A stretch of 8,636 bases of DNA from Planctomycetota bacterium (GTDB lineage Bacteria > Planctomycetota > Phycisphaerae > WQYP01): NCBI GenBank assembly GCA_021852225.1, contig JAJZOA010000294.1, positions 1 to 8,636 of the forward strand, given 5' to 3'. The position numbers and the translations under genes are program-made. Shown in pieces: positions 1 through 5,167 of the stretch. The notes below the pieces were generated by a model. The model saw only the letters and a program-made list of their open reading frames with translations, was not told the origin of the DNA and did not search any database. Position 1 is the stretch's first letter; each line of letters opens with the position of its first letter.

Positions 1-45
1 CGTCCCCAGCCGCATCGGCTTTCGCAACAGCGATTTTTTGGCCGC

Positions 46-75
46 TTGCATAGCCTTGGCCGCAACCGCTATAAT
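46..75 (+). promoter_or_regulatory. Candidate sigma-70 promoter upstream of fusA
   Basis: A -35-like TTGCAT (46-51) is followed after 18 bases by a perfect TATAAT (70-75). Transcription would start near 82, leaving a leader of about 380 bases before the fusA start at 461. A weaker alternative is TTGGAA (189-194), 18 bases, TATTTT (213-218), which would give a leader of about 235 bases. No downstream gene other than fusA is evident, so either promoter would serve fusA or a separate small RNA. The match is to consensus only. Confidence 0.45.
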
Positions 76-222
76 TATTGGCCCGGGTGAATTGGTTGCC
101 TTTGGGGGCGGCTGGCCCGTAAGGCCTTACGATACTAAGAAATATCGCCGGAACCGGCAAACGCCGGAAAGCCGTGCGACTTAAGGACTTGGAAAGTGAA
201 ATTGCTCATCGATATTTTCTAG

Positions 223-258
223 GCCCATGCCGGTGCTGATGTTAGCCCTGGCATGGGT
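223..258 (+). other. Long imperfect hairpin in the fusA leader
   Basis: CCCATGCC (224-231) pairs exactly with GGCATGGG (250-257). A G-U pair outside, and a further G-U, a G-C, one C/U mismatch and three more pairs inside, give about 14 pairs around the six-base loop 238-243. No T-run follows, so it is not an ordinary intrinsic terminator. The first ATG of a 75-codon open frame (227) lies in the stem, which would hide that start in RNA and argues against the frame being a gene. Confidence 0.6.
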
Positions 259-460
259 GAAGACATCGGCACGGTGCGGCGAAGTGTCAACGCTTTTAAC
301 CGGTGCCCGCGAGAAACGCCCCTTTGGTCGGCTGTGTAGCCGTTTCCAGGACGCTTCTGGTGGGCATCTTGATTTTAACAGGCCGCCGAAATCGGGACGG
401 ACCCGGTGTCAACGGGCGGCGGACGGCAGGCAGGTAGTTTTTTTTAAGAGGTAATTCCAA

Positions 461-2572
461 ATGTCACGCGATTTAACCAAGTTCCGGAACATCGGCATTG
501 CGGCGCATATTGACGCCGGTAAAACCACCGTATCTGAACGGGTCCTTTATTACACCGGCAAAACCCACAAAATTGGTGAAGTGCACGAAGGCACCGCCGT
601 CATGGATCATCTGCAGGAAGAACAGGAACGCGGCATTACCATTACCGCCGCCGCCACCACCTGCCCATGGCGCTTGAACGGTTTGGAAACCGGCGAAGAA
701 TATATTATCAACCTGATCGATACTCCAGGCCACGTGGACTTCACAGTGGAAGTCGAACGTTCCCTGCGCGTTCTGGATGGCGCGGTGGCTGTGTTTGATG
801 GCCGCGAAGGTGTTGAGGCTCAGTCCGAAACCGTCTGGCGGCAGGCAACCAAGTACAAGGTTCCGCGCCTTTGTTTTATCAACAAAATGGACAAGGTCGG
901 GGCGGATTTTGAATTCTGTGTACGTACCATTCATGATCGTCTGGGCGCTTCGCCTGTGCCTATACAGATCCCGATCGGTGCCGCGGAAAATTTCGCCGGC
1001 GTCATTGATCTGCTGGAAATGAAAGGCTATCAGTGGGAAGAGGACAGCAAGGGCCGCAACTGGGGCGAAATACCGATCCCCGCGGACCACAAAGCCAAGG
1101 CCGATCAGGCTCGCGCTTATATGGTTGAAAAAGCTTCGGAATGTGATGACGCCCTGATGGAAAAATATCTTTCCGATCAGCCCATCAGCAACGATGAAAT
1201 CAAGGCTGCCCTGCGTAAAGGCACAATTGCCGCGCAGATCAATCCAGTTTTGTGCGGGTCGGCCTTAAAATACAAAGGCGTCCAGTTGCTGCTCAATGCC
1301 GTTGTGTATTACCTGCCTAGTCCAATGGACAAACCGATTGTCGTCGGGCATGACCCGCGCGACAAGAACAAGGAAATTGTCCGCAAGAGCGACATCAACG
1401 AACCGTTCTGCGGCATTGTGTTCAAAATTGTCAGCGACCAGCATGGCGATCTTAGCTATGTACGTGTCTATTCCGGCAAGCTTGAATCCGGCGCGCGTAT
1501 CATCAATTCCACTCGCGACAAACGCGAAATCGCGTCGCGTATCTGGGAAATGCACGCCGCGGACCGCCATCAGCGTGAATACGCCGAGGCCGGTGATATC
1601 GTCGGCGTGGTTGGTTTTAAATACAGCCTGACCGGAGATACAATCTGCGATCCGGACCATCCGATTCTGATGGAAAAAATGGAGTTCCCGGAACCGGTCA
1701 TCAGCATGTCCATTGAACCCAAAAGCGCCAATGATAAGAACAAGCTGGGCGAAGCGCTTACCACCCTGCGTCGCGAAGACCCGACTTTCCGTAGCAACTT
1801 TGACCCGGAAACCGGTCAGACCATTATTCACGGCATGGGCGAATTGCATCTGGAAATCATCGCCAATAAACTCAAACGCGATATGAAGGTCGACGTGATG
1901 GTGGGCAAACCCAAGGTCGCCTACAAGGAAACCATTACTAAACTCGGCGAGGCCCAGGGTAAGCACGTCAAACAGTCTGGTGGTCGTGGCCAGTATGGCG
2001 ATTGCTGGATCAAGCTCGAACCCTACACCCCGGTCGAGGGTGATGATTCAGAAGATACGCTTCTGTTTGTCAATGAAATCAAGGGTGGCGCGATCCCCAG
2101 AGAATACATCCCCTCGGTCGAATACGGTGTGCGGCAGGCCGCGAAATCCGGCGTGCTGGGCGGCTTCCCGATGTTGAATATGAAGGTCATGCTGTTTGAC
2201 GGCAGCTACCATGATGTGGACTCCTCGCAGATCGCCTTTGAACAGGCCGGTATTCTCGCGATGCAGGCCGCCTGCAAAAAGGCCGGCCCGGTTCTGCTGG
2301 AACCAATCATGAAGCTTCAGGTAACCACGCCCGTTGAATTCGCCGGCCCCGTGCAGGGCGATATCAGCAGCCGCCGCGCCATGATCGAAAACACCGAAAC
2401 CCGCGGCAATACCCAGATTATTGACGCCACCGTGCCACTGGCCAGCATGTTCGGCTATTCGACCATTTTGCGGTCGCTTACGCAGGGCCGTGCGAATTAC
2501 ACCATGGAACCGCACAGCTATGCCCAGGTGCCCAATCATGTGAAGGATGAAATCCTGGCCAGCCTGAAATAA
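461..2572 (+). CDS. fusA: Elongation factor G (translational GTPase)
   Basis: EF-G drives GTP-dependent translocation of tRNA and mRNA on the ribosome and, with ribosome recycling factor, helps split ribosomes after termination. The 703 residues match the usual length of about 690-705. All GTPase motifs are present: G1 AHIDAGKT (15-22), G2 with RGIT (57-60), G3 DTPGH (87-91), G4 NKMD (141-144) and G5 GSALK (266-270). Domain IV begins around the QSGGRGQYG block (505-513). Its tip loop GSYHDVDSS (581-589) carries the His (584) that contacts the decoding centre. Switch I reads as in classical bacterial EF-G and lacks the short insertion I recall from mitochondrial EFG1 and spdEFG1 proteins, so I favour the EFG I type. 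The ATG is preceded by AAGAGG with 9-base spacing. The gene is monocistronic, with a foldable 5' region and a strong terminator after it. Confidence 0.97.
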   Translation: MSRDLTKFRNIGIAAHIDAGKTTVSERVLYYTGKTHKIGEVHEGTAVMDHLQEEQERGITITAAATTCPWRLNGLETGEEYIINLIDTPGHVDFTVEVERSLRVLDGAVAVFDGREGVEAQSETVWRQATKYKVPRLCFINKMDKVGADFEFCVRTIHDRLGASPVPIQIPIGAAENFAGVIDLLEMKGYQWEEDSKGRNWGEIPIPADHKAKADQARAYMVEKASECDDALMEKYLSDQPISNDEIKAALRKGTIAAQINPVLCGSALKYKGVQLLLNAVVYYLPSPMDKPIVVGHDPRDKNKEIVRKSDINEPFCGIVFKIVSDQHGDLSYVRVYSGKLESGARIINSTRDKREIASRIWEMHAADRHQREYAEAGDIVGVVGFKYSLTGDTICDPDHPILMEKMEFPEPVISMSIEPKSANDKNKLGEALTTLRREDPTFRSNFDPETGQTIIHGMGELHLEIIANKLKRDMKVDVMVGKPKVAYKETITKLGEAQGKHVKQSGGRGQYGDCWIKLEPYTPVEGDDSEDTLLFVNEIKGGAIPREYIPSVEYGVRQAAKSGVLGGFPMLNMKVMLFDGSYHDVDSSQIAFEQAGILAMQAACKKAGPVLLEPIMKLQVTTPVEFAGPVQGDISSRRAMIENTETRGNTQIIDATVPLASMFGYSTILRSLTQGRANYTMEPHSYAQVPNHVKDEILASLK

Positions 2573-2607
2573 GGCTTAAAACGGCCACATTCAATTTGGA
2601 AGTTATC

Positions 2608-2677
2608 AACCGCCCCAACGGTTGGGAACCAAAGCAGTCAGCCATGCTTCGGTTCAGCCGTTGGCGGCGGTTTTTTT
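2608..2677 (+). terminator. Strong intrinsic terminator of fusA
   Basis: It starts 35 bases after the fusA stop. The outer arms AACCGCCCCAACGG (2608-2621) and CCGTTGGCGGCGGTT (2658-2672) pair with a single bulge. Inner helices continue the stem: GAACC (2626-2630) with GGTTC (2651-2655), and AAGCA (2632-2636) with TGCTT (2645-2649). A run of seven T (2671-2677) follows at once. It is unusually long for an intrinsic terminator and serves the plus strand; in the other direction there is no comparable T-run. Confidence 0.88.
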
Positions 2678-2760
2678 ATGTCAACACGCGCCGGTTCTGC
2701 CCCAGCCTTGTGGTGGAAGACCAAGCCGCAATCGCGCCAGATAAAAGTGGAACATTCCCC

Positions 2761-2809
2761 GCAGCATGCAGCCCGCAGCATGCGGCATGCCCCATACAGC
2801 ATACAGCAC
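2761..2809. repeat. Seven-copy degenerate 7-bp tandem repeat
   Basis: Read in steps of seven the sequence is GCAGCAT, GCAGCCC, GCAGCAT, GCGGCAT, GCCCCAT, ACAGCAT, ACAGCAC, with consensus GCAGCAT. Two units are exact and the others differ at one to three positions. On the minus strand the unit reads ATGCTGC. Units contain overlapping GCATGC-like palindromes. The array ends directly at the G-run that leads into the palindrome at 2814-2832, so the two probably form one element. It is too short and has no spacers, so it is not a CRISPR array. Confidence 0.8.
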
Positions 2810-2813
2810 GGGG

Positions 2814-2832
2814 GGCGGGCGTCTCGCCCGCC
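2814..2832. repeat. REP-like GC palindrome
   Basis: GGCGGGCG (2814-2821) and CGCCCGCC (2825-2832) are perfect 8-bp inverted arms around the loop TCT. As RNA or single-stranded DNA this would be a very stable hairpin. GGCGGGCG...CGCCCGCC palindromes with a TCT or AGA loop are, from memory, common intergenic repeats in planctomycete and verrucomicrobial genomes. The sequence alone shows one copy here. Lying between convergent genes, it may also block read-through. Confidence 0.7.
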
Positions 2833-2873
2833 AATCGCGTGCAATCACAAGGCACCGCGGCTCGCTGGAGTTT

Positions 2874-2907
2874 AAAAAAAAGGGATGGCCGCCGCCTGCA
2901 ACCGGCG
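2874..2907 (-). terminator. Weak possible intrinsic terminator of yebC
   Basis: On the minus strand, 63 bases after the yebC stop, CGCCG (2907-2903) pairs with CGGCG (2894-2890) around an eight-base loop. A run of eight T (2881-2874) follows, but eight bases separate stem and T-run, which is more than a functional intrinsic terminator normally allows. Listed because no better candidate is seen for this gene. Confidence 0.25.
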
Positions 2908-2969
2908 TTTCACATTTTTCCCCCAGATGTGCCGTTCAACTGCTACCCTCGTTCCAACTTGTGGCGCGG

Positions 2970-3692
2970 TTATTCCTCCCACTGCGCATTGGTGTAAACA
3001 TTCTGCACGTCGTCATGTTCTTCCAGTGCGTCAATCAGGGCCTGAATGGTTTGTGTGATTTCTCCGGACATGGGAATCGTCTGGCCTGGAACAAGCGTAA
3101 TTTCCGCCGAAACCATGGGGATTTTAGCTTGTTCAATGGCCTTGCGGACTTTTTCATATTCTGCCAGCGTGGTTTGAACTGTATACCCTTCCGGTGCGGA
3201 AACCACATCGCTGGCGCCGGCTTCCAGGGCCATTTCCAGAAGGGCATCTTCAGTAATGGCCGCCCGTTCAATGGCAATAATCCCTTGCGTGGAAAACATC
3301 CATCCCACTGAATTGGCCGCACCCAGTGCGCCGCCGGCACGGTCAAAAATAACGCGGATTTCACCCGCCGTACGATTGCGATTATCCGTAAGGGCGTCAA
3401 CTAAAATCGCCACGCCACCGGGGCCGTAGCCCTCATACAGCACGCTTTCGTAATTGTGGCCGGCCAGTTCGCCGGTGCCTTTCTTGACGGCTTTATCAAT
3501 GGTGTCATTGGGCATGTTGGCGGCGCGGGCCTTTTCAATGGCGTAGCGCAACGCCAGATTGTCATCCGGATTTCCCCCGCGTTTGGCCGCGATGATGATC
3601 AACCGCGCCAGTTTGCTCCAGACCTTCCCGCGGCGAGCATCCACCACGGCCTTTTTGTGCTTGATTGATTTCCAGTGCGAATGACCCGCCAT
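2970..3692 (-). CDS. yebC: YebC/TACO1-family translation regulator
   Basis: Proteins of this family were first annotated as DNA-binding regulators. Mitochondrial TACO1 and several bacterial homologues are now linked to translation, notably relief of ribosome stalling on proline-rich stretches. The 240 residues match the family length (E. coli 246). The invariant N-terminus MAGHSHW fixes the start, discarding 42 codons of open frame upstream. Other family blocks are the basic segment KHKKAVVDARRGK, the GGNPDDN region, YEGYGPGGVAILVDALTDNRNRT in the core, the ALEAGASDVV block, and a C-terminal LEEHDDVQNVYTN. A GGAG (3704-3707) lies 11 bases before the ATG, rather far. It converges with fusA and is divergent from the DinB gene. 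The family assignment is firm; the biochemical role in this organism is inferred. Confidence 0.95.
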   Translation of the reverse strand: MAGHSHWKSIKHKKAVVDARRGKVWSKLARLIIIAAKRGGNPDDNLALRYAIEKARAANMPNDTIDKAVKKGTGELAGHNYESVLYEGYGPGGVAILVDALTDNRNRTAGEIRVIFDRAGGALGAANSVGWMFSTQGIIAIERAAITEDALLEMALEAGASDVVSAPEGYTVQTTLAEYEKVRKAIEQAKIPMVSAEITLVPGQTIPMSGEITQTIQALIDALEEHDDVQNVYTNAQWEE

Positions 3693-3830
3693 GTCAGATA
3701 TTGCTCCGCAACATACCATGATAATATCGATCCGCATCATAACGGCGCAGCTGAGAATTGGACAGAGGGCAAGCGTGTGGCGTCGTTTCCATGCTGGCGG
3801 GCGGGCATTCAGCCACAACCTGCCCGACTG

Positions 3831-3932
3831 TTAACGAAATGGAACACCAACGCCATTCGCTGGATTTGCGTATGCCGCTGGGTATTGCGCCAACAGCCGC
3901 TTGGCAAACGGAGGTCTTTTAAGACGAATCAT
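3831..3932 (-). CDS. Possible 33-residue small ORF upstream of yebC
   Basis: The ATG at 3932 is preceded on the minus strand by GGAGGG (plus 3944-3939) with ideal 6-base spacing, the best ribosome binding site in this spacer. The predicted peptide is basic at its N-terminus (MIRLKRPPFAKRLL), then rich in Ala, Asn, Pro and Gly, and ends PFR. It ends 138 bases before yebC. Just after its stop, CGGGCA and TGCCCG (plus 3802-3807 and 3821-3826) form a 6-bp hairpin without a T-run. A TTGACC lies upstream but no good -10 accompanies it. I recognise no family. It could be a small protein, a leader peptide for yebC, or chance. Confidence 0.3.
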   Translation of the reverse strand: MIRLKRPPFAKRLLAQYPAAYANPANGVGVPFR

Positions 3933-4049
3933 GAATTGCCCTCCAACAGCGCATTAACTGCAAAGGTCAAGATAGAAGTTGGACCTTTCCCATGTAACCG
4001 CACCACGCGCGCAACATCTCTCTTATTGAATGAATAAATTGCCAAGTAT

Positions 4050-4078
4050 TTGCATTTCGCCGATGACCCATCAATAAT
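4050..4078 (+). promoter_or_regulatory. Candidate promoter of the DinB gene, giving a nearly leaderless message
   Basis: TTGCAT (4050-4055), a 17-base spacer and AATAAT (4073-4078, one mismatch to TATAAT) form a plausible sigma-70 promoter. Transcription would begin around 4085, about seven bases before the ATG at 4092. This fits the lack of any Shine-Dalgarno sequence before that ATG. It would also rule out the upstream TTG (4050) as start codon. Confidence 0.4.
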
Positions 4079-4091
4079 ATGCGGTACGAAT

Positions 4092-4604
4092 ATGAATATA
4101 TTTGACCCTCAAACCATTCATTTACTCTGGCAATACATGGTGGCGGCGGACGGCGAAATTCTTCATGCGGTCGCCGGGCTTCCTGATGAAGGCTACCATC
4201 GCGAATTGGGCATCTCTATGGGTTCGATTCATAAACAAATGGTCCATTGCATGGAGGCCCAGCGTTTGTGGCTTTTGCGGATGCAAAACCAGGCATCCGC
4301 TTTTCGCGACCCGGCCGCAATTCCGCCAAACCAGGTTAGAGCAGAATGGAAAGCCATTCATGAAAAGCTGCTTGCTTTTTCCCGCCAGCAAACCTGCGAC
4401 TCGCTCTGTGCGGTTATTCTTACCGAAACCCGCCTCGGCAAACGCTATGAAGTTGCGACAGGTGCGGCCATGCTCCACGTCGCGGATCACGCAAGCTATC
4501 ATCGCGGCCAGTTGAACAGCATGATTAAACTCGTCGGCGGCAAGCCATCCTCTGTCATGCTTTACTCATGGGCGATAGACCAGGGCCACGGTGCATGGCA
4601 CTGA
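4092..4604 (+). CDS. DinB-superfamily protein (putative metal-binding four-helix protein)
   Basis: The DinB/YfiT superfamily comprises small four-helix-bundle proteins that bind a divalent metal through three histidines; members include thiol-dependent transferases, but most have no known reaction. This one has 170 residues, typical of the family. His52 lies in the segment MVHCMEAQRLW, the usual position of the first ligand followed by a conserved Trp. The signature HVADHASYHRGQL (129-141) supplies His133 and His137, with the characteristic HRGQ. A C-terminal block YSWAIDQ is also typical. No signal peptide is seen, so it is probably cytoplasmic. I chose ATG 4092 over the in-frame TTG at 4050 because a promoter overlaps the longer form and homologues begin near FDPQTIHLLWQY-like helices. 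No Shine-Dalgarno site is visible. Substrate cannot be inferred from context. Confidence 0.82.
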   Translation: MNIFDPQTIHLLWQYMVAADGEILHAVAGLPDEGYHRELGISMGSIHKQMVHCMEAQRLWLLRMQNQASAFRDPAAIPPNQVRAEWKAIHEKLLAFSRQQTCDSLCAVILTETRLGKRYEVATGAAMLHVADHASYHRGQLNSMIKLVGGKPSSVMLYSWAIDQGHGAWH

Positions 4605-4700
4605 AAGACACGAACCGGTGCGATTCATGAAATGGCACCTCTTCGCATTCTTAAAATAATGAACAGTTTCGGCACACAACAAATAACAAGGAGTCCGGTC

Positions 4701-5042
4701 ATGGGTTCGAAAACCATCCACCTGGTTTCCCTGGACGCCACCGATGCGGCCGTTATCGCGGAATGCCAGCGGCGGGCGTGGCCCACACCGGGGCAGATTT
4801 CCAACCAGAACCTGTTCTTTCGCGTGTCGCTGGTGGTTCTAATAATGGCAGTATTGGCGTTCTTTGACATGGAGAATGCCAACAACTCGCCAATTATTCC
4901 TTTGCTTAATCTTTTACTGATCGCCCAGGCTCTGACATTCGATTTGTATTTCAGAAACCGCCGCGAACTGGCGCTGACACAGCAACTGGTTTGCAAGCTG
5001 ATCAACCGCGAAGTTGCGGCCCAGGGTAAAGATGCTCCGTAA
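4701..5042 (+). CDS. Small two-helix membrane protein of unknown function
   Basis: I do not recognise a family. The 113-residue product has a soluble N-terminal stretch of about 37 residues, a first hydrophobic helix at about 39-55, a short loop with DMENANN, a second helix at about 64-84, then a charged tail beginning RNRRE. The Arg-rich flank after helix two and Arg41 before helix one suggest both ends face the cytoplasm. AAGGAG (4688-4693) with 7-base spacing decides for ATG 4701 over an in-frame ATG at 4632 that lacks such a site. It lies 96 bases after the DinB gene on the same strand, so cotranscription is possible but not compelled. It converges with the DUF4139 gene. Confidence 0.7.
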   Translation: MGSKTIHLVSLDATDAAVIAECQRRAWPTPGQISNQNLFFRVSLVVLIMAVLAFFDMENANNSPIIPLLNLLLIAQALTFDLYFRNRRELALTQQLVCKLINREVAAQGKDAP

Positions 5043-5167
5043 CAGAGCCGTCGACCGGCGATCGCCTTTGTTGTGGGCAGCCCTTTAACCTGCCGCACCG
5101 TCAAAACCGCCAATCCAAATCTTGATCTCCATCGCGGCTGGTGTTACGACCTGTTTATGACCCGCCT
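5043..5167. other. Short spacer between convergent genes, with two small palindromes
   Basis: GGCGATCGCC (5057-5066) is a perfect 10-base palindrome, and GGCAG (5076-5080) pairs with CTGCC (5090-5094) around a nine-base loop. Neither has a T-run on either strand, so no intrinsic terminator can be called for the two genes that converge here. Confidence 0.4.

Larger units (their letters stand above)
1..460 (+). other. Non-coding, foldable region upstream of fusA (possible structured 5' leader)
   Basis: I recognise no gene here. The stretch is rich in inverted repeats: a perfect 14-base palindrome at 118-131; a 5-bp hairpin 130-134/143-147; a 5-bp hairpin 154-158/163-167 with loop AAAC; a long hairpin 223-258; a 7-bp helix 302-308/362-368 (one G-U pair) enclosing the perfect hairpin 329-333/338-342 (loop GTGT) and another at 346-349/357-360. 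A run of eight T (438-445) sits just before the fusA ribosome binding site AAGAGG (446-451). I could not match the whole to a known riboswitch, tmRNA, RNase P RNA or SRP RNA. A frame open from base 2 to the stop at 182-184 could be the tail of an upstream gene, but only its reading frame supports that. Confidence 0.4.
2678..2969. other. Repeat-bearing spacer between convergent fusA and yebC
   Basis: No credible gene lies between the fusA terminator and the yebC stop. Several open frames cross it, but none shows a ribosome binding site, family motif or consistent codon use. The stretch contains a heptamer tandem array joined to a GC palindrome, and a weak possible terminator for yebC. Confidence 0.6.
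3693..4091. other. Divergent spacer between yebC and the DinB gene
   Basis: It must hold the promoters of both flanking genes. On the plus strand a good candidate lies at 4050-4078. On the minus strand -10-like hexamers occur close to yebC (TATTAT and TATGAT within about 60 bases of its start), but without a matching -35. A 33-codon open frame with a good ribosome binding site lies on the yebC strand (3831-3932), followed by a 6-bp hairpin (3802-3807/3821-3826). A 120-codon plus-strand frame across the spacer shows no gene-like features. Confidence 0.5.

Noticed and set aside
1..184. Possible edge genes: a plus frame open from base 2 to a stop at 182-184, and a minus-strand ATG at 51 running off the left edge (MQAAKKSLLRKP...)
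   Set aside because: Sixty and seventeen open codons are not significant in this base composition. They overlap each other, neither has a recognisable motif, and the minus ATG has only a poorly spaced AAGG. Sequence to the left is needed.
141..200. Resemblance of GGCAAAC...GGAAAG to the cyclic-di-GMP (GEMM) riboswitch or to a tmRNA tag region
   Set aside because: The conserved GACGCAAAGCC-type segment and the second GEMM helix are missing, and the open frame does not end in an Ala-Ala tag. Similarity is limited to a few bases.
438..445. T8 run before the fusA ribosome binding site as an intrinsic terminator or attenuator
   Set aside because: No stable GC stem ends directly before it; the nearest GGCGG arm is about 18 bases away.
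227..454. 75-codon plus-strand open frame before fusA
   Set aside because: Its ATG lies inside the stem of a strong hairpin, there is no ribosome binding site, and the product is basic and low in structure with no recognisable motif. The region looks like leader RNA or spacer.
473..2539. Several long minus-strand frames opposite fusA
   Set aside because: They are antisense shadows of a clearly conserved gene and carry no independent signals.
3693..3818. 42-codon N-terminal extension of yebC
   Set aside because: The family begins at MAGHS(H/K)W. The extension has no conserved features and covers the likely promoter region.
3675..4037. 120-codon plus-strand open frame over the yebC upstream region
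   Set aside because: It overlaps the yebC start, lacks a ribosome binding site and family motifs, and its composition is that of translated spacer.
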